From contig JAQXIQ010000017.1 in the NCBI GenBank assembly GCA_029007865.1, forward strand, positions 1 to 37,566: DNA of 37,566 nt, written 5' to 3'. Below, one piece after another: positions 25,417 to 35,408 of this stretch (position 1 is its first letter; each line of letters opens with the position of its first letter). The position numbers were made by a program, and so were the translations under genes. The stretch comes from Bacillota bacterium (lineage in GTDB: Bacteria > Bacillota > Clostridia > Christensenellales > QALW01). The notes under the pieces were generated by a model, which was given only the letters and a program-made list of their open reading frames with translations, was not told the origin of the DNA and did no database searches.

Positions 25417-27207
25417 TTATTTCTTCTCGATGGCGCCGAAACGGCACTTCTCTATGCAGGCGCCGCACTTGATACACTTGGACTGGTCTATCACGAAGGG
25501 CGACTTGACCTGACCGGAGATGGCGCCCACGGGGCATACCTTGGAGCACAGCGAGCAGCCCTTGCACTTATCCGCCGCAATGGTGATGCGTGCAAGCTTC
25601 TTGCAGTGTCCTGCCGGACAGCGTTTTTCATATATGTGAGCTTCGTATTCGTCACGGAAATAGCGCAGTGTGGAGAGCACGGGGTTAGGCGCGGTCTGTC
25701 CGAGGCCGCACAGCGCGGTAGCCTTAATGGTGGTAGCCAGCTCCTCCAGCTTTTCAATGTCGCCGTCCTCGCCTCTGCCGTCGGTTATGCGCTCCAGTAT
25801 CTCCAGCATCCTGCGGGTGCCCACGCGGCAGGGAGTGCACTTACCGCAGGACTCATCCACCGTGAATTCCAGGAAGAACTTGGCTATATCCACCATGCAG
25901 TTGTCCTCGTCCATTACAATGAGTCCTCCGGAACCCATCATGGAACCGATGGCCATGAGTGAATCGTAATCAACCGGTGTGTCCAGATGGCTTGCCGGTA
26001 TGCAGCCGCCGGACGGGCCTCCGGTCTGAGCCGCCTTGAACTTCTTGCCGCCCGGAATGCCTCCGCCGATGTCGTATACTATCTCGCGGACCGTAGTACC
26101 CATAGGCACCTCAACAAGTCCGGTATTGACTATTTTTCCGCCCAGCGCAAACACCTTGGTGCCCTTGGACTTCTCGGTACCCATGGAAGCAAACCATTCT
26201 GCGCCCTTGAGTATTATCTGCGGAATATTGGCATAGGTTTCAACATTGTTGAGCATGGTAGGCTTGCCGAAAACGCCCTTGACTGCCGGGAACGGAGGAC
26301 GGGGTCTGGGCTCGCCGCGCTTGCCCTCGATGCTGGTAAGCAAAGCGGTCTCCTCGCCGCAGACAAATGCTCCGGCGCCCAGGCGTATCTCGATATCAAA
26401 GCTGAAATCGGTACCGAATATATTCTTGCCCAGCAGTCCGTAGGCTCTTGCCTGTTCAATGGCTATCTGAAGCCTCTTAACCGCAATGGGGTATTCGGCA
26501 CGGACATATATGTAACCCTGATCGCTGCCCACGGCATAGCCGGCTATGGCCATTGCCTCCAGCACCGCATGCGGATCGCCCTCCAGCACGCTTCTGTCCA
26601 TAAATGCGCCCGGGTCGCCCTCGTCGCCGTTACAGGCAACATACTTTTTGTCTGCCTGGGACTTATATGCAAACTCCCACTTCATACCGGTGCTGAAGCC
26701 CGCGCCGCCGCGGCCGCGCAGTCCGCTCCGCTTGATGGTGTCGATTACCTCCTCGCGGGTCATCTCGGTAAGAGCCTTGGCTAATGCCTTGTAGCCGTCA
26801 AAGGCTATATATTCATCGATGTTTTCCGGGTCTATAACGCCGCAGTTGCGCAGCGCAACACGGTGCTGCTTTTTATAAAAGCCTATATTGCTAAGGGAGG
26901 TTTCATGCACCTGCCCGTCCTTTTTGTCGTGATAGATAAGGTCTTTTACTATGCGTCCCTTGATAAGGTGCTCAGATACGATTCTGTCAACATCCTCGGG
27001 CTTGATACGCGCATAGAAAGCGCCCTCCGGATATACGATTACTATCGGGCCTCTTTCGCAAAGACCGAAGCAGCCGGTGCGAACTACCTTGATCTCCTCA
27101 TTCAGACCGTTCTGTGCGATGAGCTGCTCAAAACGCTCGATGATCTTAAGCGAATTTGACGATGTGCAGCCCGTTCCGCCGCAGACAAGTACATGCGCTC
27201 GATACAT
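25417..27207 (-). CDS. hndC: NAD(P)-linked hydrogenase flavoprotein subunit (HndC/HydB, NuoF-like)
   Basis: This 596-residue subunit carries FMN and the NAD(P)H site and passes electrons to the hydrogenase subunit; in related enzymes it is where ferredoxin and NADH electrons meet. Layout: N-terminal thioredoxin-like [2Fe-2S] domain (CGGTGC, then TGCFGLC), NuoF core with [14 protein letters not shown] and the NAD loop [14 protein letters not shown], an N3-type [4Fe-4S] motif [12 protein letters not shown] plus a later Cys, and a C-terminal 2x[4Fe-4S] ferredoxin ([23 protein letters not shown]). I use the ATG at 27207 with GGGAGG 10 nt upstream; a TTG two codons earlier is closer to the ribosome site. 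Confidence 0.95.
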   Translation of the reverse strand: MYRAHVLVCGGTGCTSSNSLKIIERFEQLIAQNGLNEEIKVVRTGCFGLCERGPIVIVYPEGAFYARIKPEDVDRIVSEHLIKGRIVKDLIYHDKKDGQVHETSLSNIGFYKKQHRVALRNCGVIDPENIDEYIAFDGYKALAKALTEMTREEVIDTIKRSGLRGRGGAGFSTGMKWEFAYKSQADKKYVACNGDEGDPGAFMDRSVLEGDPHAVLEAMAIAGYAVGSDQGYIYVRAEYPIAVKRLQIAIEQARAYGLLGKNIFGTDFSFDIEIRLGAGAFVCGEETALLTSIEGKRGEPRPRPPFPAVKGVFGKPTMLNNVETYANIPQIILKGAEWFASMGTEKSKGTKVFALGGKIVNTGLVEVPMGTTVREIVYDIGGGIPGGKKFKAAQTGGPSGGCIPASHLDTPVDYDSLMAIGSMMGSGGLIVMDEDNCMVDIAKFFLEFTVDESCGKCTPCRVGTRRMLEILERITDGRGEDGDIEKLEELATTIKATALCGLGQTAPNPVLSTLRYFRDEYEAHIYEKRCPAGHCKKLARITIAADKCKGCSLCSKVCPVGAISGQVKSPFVIDQSKCIKCGACIEKCRFGAIEKK

Positions 27208-27225
27208 TCTCAAACTTCCTCCCTA

Positions 27226-27606
27226 TTATTTGTTCTCACCGGATTCATGGTAGCCTATGGTGTACTCCTCTACCACTTTGCCGTTTACGATGTGGTCGGT
27301 AATAATTCTGCCCACCATATCGGGATTGACCTTAACATACGTGACCTTTTCGCTGTCCGGAGCATATACCTCAACAATGGGCTCCAGGCGGCAAACGCCT
27401 ATGCAGCCGGTTTGGGATACCGTAACTCCCTCCAGCTTTCTCTGAGAGATCTCATCCATAAACTTAAGCAGCACCGGACGCGCGCCGGCGGCAATGCCGC
27501 AGGTCGCCATGCCCACTACAATGCGGGTATTTTTGTTATCCTTGCGCATGTTAATGCTGTTAAGAGTCCTCTGTCTTATTTCCTCAAGCTCTTTTATGCT
27601 TTTCAT
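27226..27606 (-). CDS. hndB: thioredoxin-like [2Fe-2S] subunit (HndB)
   Basis: This is a 126-residue electron-transfer subunit of the hydrogenase with a thioredoxin-fold [2Fe-2S] ferredoxin. Cysteines appear in MATCGIAAGA and TGCIGVCRLEP. The first motif has one Cys where the usual pattern is CxxxxC, so three cysteines are obvious rather than four. The start has GGAG 6 nt upstream. It lies 18 nt before hndC and 122 nt after the HATPase gene. Confidence 0.9.
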   Translation of the reverse strand: MKSIKELEEIRQRTLNSINMRKDNKNTRIVVGMATCGIAAGARPVLLKFMDEISQRKLEGVTVSQTGCIGVCRLEPIVEVYAPDSEKVTYVKVNPDMVGRIITDHIVNGKVVEEYTIGYHESGENK

Positions 27607-27728
27607 ATTTTTCTCCGTTCTGCCGCTTAATAATTAACTCCGACAGGCGCATAGATCTTCGCAGCGGCTGAGAAGATTATGCTCTTTTCCTGTCTGCCGT
27701 AGCCCGCGGCATGGTAATCGCCGCTTTG

Positions 27729-28274
27729 TCAGTTACTGTCCGCGCCTATGCCGGCAAGCTCATCCCGCAGGCTGTCGCGCATCCAGGAAACCACTTCCGG
27801 GCTGCTAAGCGGTATTCCGCCCAGGGCTGCCTTGACCTCCCGGGTGTCAAACTCCATTCTGCCGCCGTCGGCAGTATATGTATAGATAAAATCGACATCC
27901 TCATGGCAGATAAACTGCGATACCATTGTGCCGTTTATGTCGCCAAGAGGCGGGCAGTCAATATTTGCGGTGTCAAAAACCGCGGTAACCGTTGTTCCCT
28001 CTCCCTGCTTCGAGGTTATTTCAAAGCTCCCGCCGCAGCCCTCGGCTCCCGCCTTAAAAAGCGGCAGTCCCAGGCCTACGCGTCTTGTAGTCCTTGTGGT
28101 TACAAACGGGTCGCACACCTTCTGCAAAAACTCGCTGCTCATACCGCAGCCGTTATCCGTAATAACCACCCTGAGCATGGTCCCCTCCAGGGTAATGCTT
28201 ACGCTTATAAGGGTAGCTCCGGCCTTAATACTGTTTTGCAGTATATCCAGGATGTGCAGGGATATCTCGTTCAT
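27729..28274 (-). CDS. GHKL-type ATP-binding protein in the hydrogenase operon
   Basis: This is a 181-residue cytoplasmic protein with a histidine-kinase-like ATPase domain and no dimerisation, sensor or receiver domain. The N box is HILDILQNSIKAGA, the G1 box DNGCGM and the G2 box VGLGLP, so ATP binding is likely. The C-terminal 60 residues are acidic and unrecognised. It starts 3 nt after hndA with AAGG in the upstream stop region, which points to translational coupling. Such a gene recurs in hydrogenase operons of anaerobic Clostridia, but its job is not known to me; a regulatory or anti-sigma-like kinase role is only a guess. Confidence 0.85.
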   Translation of the reverse strand: MNEISLHILDILQNSIKAGATLISVSITLEGTMLRVVITDNGCGMSSEFLQKVCDPFVTTRTTRRVGLGLPLFKAGAEGCGGSFEITSKQGEGTTVTAVFDTANIDCPPLGDINGTMVSQFICHEDVDFIYTYTADGGRMEFDTREVKAALGGIPLSSPEVVSWMRDSLRDELAGIGADSN

Positions 28275-28277
28275 AAC

Positions 28278-28760
28278 TCAGGCCTTGTACTTAGCCAGTA
28301 TGCCCGGTATGTCGGACGGAACAAGACGCCCGTAAACGTCGTCGTTTATCATCATCACCGGTGCAAGTCCGCAGCAGCCCAGGCAGCGGGTGTCCTGAAT
28401 TGTAAACACACCGTCCTTGGTGGTCTTCCCTTTGGTAACTCCGAGCTCCTTTTCAACCTCCTCCAGCACCGCAGCAGCGCCTTTAACATAGCAGGCTGTA
28501 CCGGTGCACACACCGATTACATACTCACCCTTGGGCTCCAGCGAAAACTGTGCATAGAAGGTGGCCACTCCGTATACCTCGCTAACCGATATTCCCAGCG
28601 CGTCGGCGATAACGGACTGCGTTTCCAGGGAAAGATAGCCGAAAAGCTCCTGTGCCTTCTGCATGATGGGCATAAGCGGGCCCTTATCATTTTTGTGAAG
28701 GTCAATAAAGCTTTGCAGTTCCCTGAGCTTTTGCTCCTTCTGCTCTTTGGATAGTGACAT
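28278..28760 (-). CDS. hndA: NuoE-like [2Fe-2S] hydrogenase subunit (HndA/HydC)
   Basis: This is a 160-residue thioredoxin-fold electron-transfer subunit of the NADP- or NAD-linked hydrogenase. The four cluster ligands are the CTGTAC pair and the CLGCC pair, the standard NuoE set. The helical N-terminal half (GYLSLETQSVIADALGISVSEVYGVATFY) is typical. The frame opens five codons earlier at 28775, but the GGGAGG ribosome site overlaps that ATG and sits 7 nt before the ATG at 28760, so 28760 is the start. It is the first gene of the five-gene operon. Confidence 0.94.
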   Translation of the reverse strand: MSLSKEQKEQKLRELQSFIDLHKNDKGPLMPIMQKAQELFGYLSLETQSVIADALGISVSEVYGVATFYAQFSLEPKGEYVIGVCTGTACYVKGAAAVLEEVEKELGVTKGKTTKDGVFTIQDTRCLGCCGLAPVMMINDDVYGRLVPSDIPGILAKYKA

Positions 28761-28804
28761 TTGCGTTCCTCCCATATAAAAAATAAAATTACCTGTTTAT
28801 TTAC

Positions 28805-28840
28805 GCATGCCGGGGCTTGCGGCAAGCAAGCACCGCATGA
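28805..28840 (-). promoter_or_regulatory. leader hairpin of the hydrogenase operon
   Basis: GCTTGC and GCAAGC form the inner stem and CATGC/GCATG the outer one, on the minus strand. It lies between the proximal promoter and the hndA ribosome site. It has no T-run. Confidence 0.4.
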
Positions 28841-28855
28841 CGGCACGCCTTTGAA

Positions 28856-28864
28856 ATTATATCA
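28856..28864 (-). promoter_or_regulatory. proximal promoter (P1) of the hydrogenase operon
   Basis: TGATATAAT on the minus strand (-10 at 28856-28861), an extended -10, with a poor -35 (GTGCAT). The predicted leader is about 90 nt. Confidence 0.5.
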
Positions 28865-28909
28865 TAAACGGACATGAAATGCACGAATTTTTAAGCAAAA
28901 GCGCCATAT

Positions 28910-28921
28910 TTTTGCGCAAAA
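28910..28921. repeat. 12-bp palindrome between the two hydrogenase promoters
   Basis: TTTTGCGCAAAA is perfectly symmetrical. It lies midway between the P2 -10 and the P1 -10. It is not the TTGT(n)ACAA-type site expected for Rex. Confidence 0.4.
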
Positions 28922-28957
28922 CGGCACTTTTGGCCATGCCGCCGGATTTCATGTACT

Positions 28958-28986
28958 ATTATATCATTCCGCGGCACTAAAATCAA
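28958..28986 (-). promoter_or_regulatory. distal promoter (P2) of the hydrogenase operon
   Basis: TTGATT (28981-28986), a 17-nt spacer and TATAAT (28958-28963) with TGA before it, all on the minus strand. It shares the nine-base TGATATAAT block with P1. Confidence 0.65.
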
Positions 28987-29077
28987 TATCAAAAAAGGTT
29001 TTTGATGCTTTTTTGTCCGGTGCGGGCTCAGAATACATACCCGGGCTTACCCGCATAAGCCGGGCAGACTGTTACAC

Positions 29078-29106
29078 TTGATTTTCTTTGGGTTCGCTAA
29101 TATAAT
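29078..29106 (+). promoter_or_regulatory. promoter of the PhnP-like hydrolase gene
   Basis: TTGATT (29078-29083), a 17-nt spacer and a perfect TATAAT (29101-29106). The start codon is 250 nt further on, leaving a long leader. Confidence 0.75.
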
Positions 29107-29112
29107 ATTAAA

Positions 29113-29363
29113 AAAGCGCATGCAAGATGTCCGCGTTCCGATGCAAAGCGCAAATATATCCCGCCCCCGCAATCCGCGCCGCGCAGCAGTCCGTTTCCGC
29201 GGCGCAGCCGGCAAGCCCGGGCAAATTCGCCTGTCCCGGCGTCCTGCACACGATATTACATATTCTGTTCCGTCGGCAGGCACGGTGACGCAGGTCAAAA
29301 CACGGCTGCCGCCCGTATAGCGGCAAGGCGCACAGACAAGGCGCCGGAAAGGTAGGCTGCAAA
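29113..29363 (+). promoter_or_regulatory. long GC-rich leader of the PhnP-like gene
   Basis: The stretch between the promoter and the ATG has no convincing coding frame. It contains a perfect 8-bp stem GCGCCGCG (29176-29183) with CGCGGCGC (29198-29205) and several shorter repeats, including GCGC words at both ends of the first 50 nt. I recognise no known riboswitch. Confidence 0.35.
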
Positions 29364-30209
29364 ATGAAATTCCGATATCTCGGCACTGCCGCCGCAGAGG
29401 GAATTCCCTCCGTATACTGTGATTGTCCCGTATGCCAAAACGCACGCCAAAACGGCGGAAAAGACGTTCGCACCCGTTCCGGGGCGGTAATAGACGAAAC
29501 CCTGCTTATTGATTATCCGCCCGACATCTATATGCAGTGCCTGAACGGCCTGCTGGATGCGCGCCTTATCCGCAGCGTGCTCATTACCCATGCCCACGCC
29601 GACCACTGCGATATGTACGAGCTCATGTTCCGTTCCGATCCTTACTTCTGTCTGCCCTCCTGCGAATATACTCTGCATATTTACGGCAACGCCGCAGCCC
29701 GACACCGCTTTGACGAAGCCTGCCGTGAAACTCCCATAAACCATACCGAATTTCACATTATAAACCCATACAGCCCTTTCCCTGTCCAGGGCTTTACCGT
29801 TACGGCGCTGCCCGCCAACCACGCATACGAACAGGCCGCATTCATTTTTCTGCTGGAAAAGGACGGCAAGCGCATCCTGTATGCCAATGATACCGGGTAT
29901 TTTTTGCCCGAAACGATGGAATATCTGAAGGGAAAGCACTGTGATTTTATCTCTTTTGACTGTACCATGAGCCTTGCAGTCCCCGATGCCGGTTACGGGC
30001 ACATGGGCATCGACTGCGTTGCCCGGCTCAAGGACGACCTCATAGCCCAGGGCACCGCAGGGCCGGATACTCTGTGCGTGTGCAACCATTTTTCCCACAA
30101 CGGGCTCAATATGGGCGGCAAGCAGCTCCGCACCCACAGCGACCTCCGCGCTCAGGCGCAAAAGCGGGGTCTGGATGTGGCCTTTGACGGCATGGAGATC
30201 GTTTTATGA
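29364..30209 (+). CDS. metallo-beta-lactamase-fold hydrolase (PhnP-like)
   Basis: This is a 281-residue phosphodiesterase-like enzyme of the metallo-beta-lactamase fold. It starts LGTAAAEGIPSVYCDCPVC, the pattern of PhnP, whose Cys residues bind a structural zinc. The metal motif HAHADH is in THAHADHCD, and later ligands appear in ANHAYE and ANDTGYF. PhnP opens 5-phosphoribosyl 1,2-cyclic phosphate, but no phn genes are near, so the substrate here is open. AAAGG lies upstream of the ATG. A long structured leader precedes it. It ends at a shared terminator facing the pyruvate oxidoreductase. Confidence 0.88.
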   Translation: MKFRYLGTAAAEGIPSVYCDCPVCQNARQNGGKDVRTRSGAVIDETLLIDYPPDIYMQCLNGLLDARLIRSVLITHAHADHCDMYELMFRSDPYFCLPSCEYTLHIYGNAAARHRFDEACRETPINHTEFHIINPYSPFPVQGFTVTALPANHAYEQAAFIFLLEKDGKRILYANDTGYFLPETMEYLKGKHCDFISFDCTMSLAVPDAGYGHMGIDCVARLKDDLIAQGTAGPDTLCVCNHFSHNGLNMGGKQLRTHSDLRAQAQKRGLDVAFDGMEIVL

Positions 30210-30297
30210 CTTTTGCATCGCAACGGTAAATGCTTATTGCGGCATTATTCCTGCCGGAAGCGCAGTCTGCGACTTATGCTTACAGTTCTGACCGGGA

Positions 30298-30334
30298 AAC
30301 CGGCTTACAGGTACTGTAACCGGCTTACAGGTAC
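30298..30334. repeat. tandem 20-bp direct repeat
   Basis: The block AACCGGCTTACAGGTAC occurs at 30298 and again at 30318, a period of exactly 20 bp. It lies between the PhnP-like gene and the shared terminator. No function is apparent. Confidence 0.6.
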
Positions 30335-30367
30335 CGGAAAGCCGGAAAGCTAATATTATACTGCATA

Positions 30368-30437
30368 AAAAGACCGCCCTGCACCGTATACATCTGCAAA
30401 AACTGCGGATACATACCATTGTTCAGAGCGGTCTTTT
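30368..30437. terminator. long bidirectional terminator between two converging genes
   Basis: AAAAGACCGC (30368-30377) pairs with GCGGTCTTTT (30428-30437); the interior also pairs imperfectly (GTATAC and TGCA words), giving one long stem. On both strands it ends in T-runs. It lies 16 nt after the oxidoreductase stop. Confidence 0.82.
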
Positions 30438-30453
30438 GATGTTTATTTAAGTG

Positions 30454-33969
<3,516 letters not shown>

Positions 33970-34074
33970 TTAATATGACCTCCTAAAAAAGAATATGTTG
34001 TAAAACGCACGCTTGGCGCGTTAAACTGCAGGTTATTCGGCACCGGGCAAATGTCCCTGTGCCGCCGACTCTAT

Positions 34075-34103
34075 ATTATATAGTGCGGAACGCTAAATGT
34101 CAA
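34075..34103 (-). promoter_or_regulatory. consensus promoter of nifJ
   Basis: On the minus strand TTGACA (34098-34103), a 17-nt spacer and TATAAT (34075-34080): a full consensus match. A second TTGACA at 34135-34140 has no -10. The leader is about 100 nt. Confidence 0.88.
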
Positions 34104-34362
34104 GATATTAACCTTAGCGGCGACCTTAATCAAGTGTCAATAAATGGACTGTGATATCAAAATGCCATGTTCCGCTATACTTTTGTGTCACCGGTTCCCC
34201 TTTAGCTGTTAACCAAAAAATAAGCAGATATATTTGGTTAATAGCACCTTATTTCTCCTTCGGTTTCATTAAAAGCCGGCGAAAAATGCAGTCGCCGGCA
34301 TTATCTGCACCCGAAGATAATTCGGGCACGAAAAATACTATCAGGCATTTACATAAAACCTC
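34104..34362. other. intergenic region with several inverted repeats
   Basis: This segment between the nifJ promoter and the next plus-strand promoter has no gene. It holds TTAACCAAA (34209-34217) with TTTGGTTAA (34233-34241), a perfect 9-bp repeat extending to 13 bp with one mismatch. GCCGGCGA (34275-34282) with TCGCCGGC (34292-34299) is followed by TTTT on the minus strand. CCCGAA (34310-34315) pairs with TTCGGG (34321-34326). None can be tied to a known system. Confidence 0.5.
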
Positions 34363-34391
34363 TTGACATCACTAGACTATTATGATAGTAT
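34363..34391 (+). promoter_or_regulatory. promoter of the secreted-protein locus
   Basis: A perfect TTGACA (34363-34368), a 17-nt spacer and TAGTAT (34386-34391) preceded by TGA. The -10 is embedded in the half-site array. Confidence 0.65.
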
Positions 34392-34407
34392 AGACTATAG
34401 AAATAGT
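34376..34407. promoter_or_regulatory. operator array of four alternating half-sites
   Basis: ACTAT (34376-34380), ATAGT (34385-34389), ACTAT (34394-34398) and ATAGT (34403-34407) alternate in orientation with exactly 4 nt between each. The array covers the spacer, the -10 and the expected start site of the promoter. The last pair extends to a 7-bp arm AGACTAT/ATAGTCT. Confidence 0.65.
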
Positions 34408-34599
34408 CTGAAGGTTCGATATGGAGTAAAAACCGTTTGCAGAGAAGTCAAGATTATTATTTGCAGAATACTGTTTAAAGAAAGGGGGATCTCAACTTAA
34501 TAAATATAAATATTAAAAGGGGGGATTAAAGATAAAACCGTAATTGCGCAATCGGCTACAGCACAAAAGAACACATAATAAATGAGGAGGACTATCACG

Positions 34600-34632
34600 A
34601 TGAAAAAGAAATTATTCACGGCTGTGCAGTAA
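34600..34632 (+). CDS. ten-codon mini-ORF (leader peptide or gene remnant)
   Basis: The frame MKKKLFTAVQ ends in TAA. It has one of the best ribosome sites in the window, GAGGAGG (34584-34590), 9 nt before the ATG. Its first five residues match those of the secreted protein 105 nt downstream (MKKKL). It may be a leader peptide, or the start of a duplicated gene whose body was lost. No longer reading frame continues it. Too short to be certain that it is translated. Confidence 0.35.
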   Translation: MKKKLFTAVQ

Positions 34633-34737
34633 AAGACTACAATTTTATATGCTATAAGATCTGATTGTTTATAAGCTACATTTATTAGGTCAAGTACCGT
34701 ATAAAAAAATAAGTAATTAAAAAGGAGATGAATTCGT

Positions 34738-35256
34738 ATGAAAAAGAAACTTATCATTGTCGCGGCGACGGTTCTGGCGTTGACGGCAGCGGCATGGGGG
34801 ATAAGCACCGCAGTTGAAAAACCGGTTGACCCGGGCAGCGCAAGCTTTTATCAGGACTGCATTTCCAAAGCAAGTGCGGAGCAAAAAGCAGAGCTTGCAA
34901 AACTGGCAAATGACGACGGTATAGTATATAAAAGAGCCGCCCTTGAAATAATCGGTCAGATAGAAAAAGGGCATCGGCGGGTAACTGGCGCGGACGCGGA
35001 GAGCATAGAGGCCCGCGGCCTGAGCGTCCAGCAAAAAATTGCTCTTTACAACGAGATAGCAGGCGCGCCCGATATGCAGAGGGACGGCAGCGGCATGGAC
35101 ACCGTTGTTTACAACATGGATGACCGGGGCAACCGCAGGCTGGTGCTTTTGAACGGAATTGCAATATTTGAAAGCAAAAATGCCGATGGCAGCTACTCCC
35201 GCACCGATGCAAACGGGAACCCTCTGCAGCCCAAACCCTCATCTGCCTGCGAATAA
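34738..35256 (+). CDS. small secreted protein, unrecognised
   Basis: I do not recognise this 172-residue protein. Residues 1 to about 25 are a signal peptide or signal anchor (MKKKLIIVAATVLALTAAAWG). The mature part begins with a helical, charged segment (about 34-110: SKASAEQKAELAKL, VYKRAALEIIGQIEKG, GLSVQQKIALYNEI) and ends with a short beta-like part (DTVVYNMDDRGNRRLVLLNG) and a Pro-rich tail. Two Cys (41 and 171) could form a disulfide if exported. AAGGAG lies about 10 nt before the ATG. It sits behind a promoter with an unusual operator array and a mini-ORF, and is closed by a strong terminator, so the locus is a self-contained unit. Confidence 0.78.
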   Translation: MKKKLIIVAATVLALTAAAWGISTAVEKPVDPGSASFYQDCISKASAEQKAELAKLANDDGIVYKRAALEIIGQIEKGHRRVTGADAESIEARGLSVQQKIALYNEIAGAPDMQRDGSGMDTVVYNMDDRGNRRLVLLNGIAIFESKNADGSYSRTDANGNPLQPKPSSACE

Positions 35257-35303
35257 TATCGATGAAGCCGTTTCCTGCGGCATGACAAAAAAGGCATAAA
35301 CAA

Positions 35304-35361
35304 ATCCCCTCCGCCCAAGGGTAAGCAGTTAAGCTCTCTCCGGGCGGAGGGGATGTTTTTT
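35304..35361. terminator. strong terminator between the secreted protein gene and prs
   Basis: ATCCCCTCCGCCC (35304-35316) and GGGCGGAGGGGAT (35342-35354) form a perfect 13-bp stem with a 25-nt loop, then TTTTTT (35356-35361). The minus strand also continues in T-rich sequence, so it can serve the converging prs gene. Confidence 0.88.
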
Positions 35362-35408
35362 GGGGTAAACGCTGCTTTTTGGAGCTAATGTTCCGTAAGA
35401 AAACGCAC

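Noticed and set aside
23971-25962. 663-residue plus-strand frame opposite hndD and hndC
   Set aside because: It overlaps two conserved subunits with all catalytic residues intact and crosses their junction; no motif supports it.
28856-28986. Rex operator in the hydrogenase promoter region
   Set aside because: I looked for the TTGT-type inverted sequence with ACAA and found none in the promoter segment; the palindrome seen (TTTTGCGCAAAA) does not fit.
29078-29320. 80-residue frame in the leader of the PhnP-like gene
   Set aside because: It starts at a TTG inside the -35 box, so it could not be translated from that promoter's transcript, and it is Arg/Pro-rich without a domain.
34497-34808. 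103-residue hydrophobic minus-strand frame
   Set aside because: Its hydrophobicity comes from reading AT-rich leader and the Lys-rich start of the secreted protein backwards. There is no ribosome site and it crosses the real gene start.
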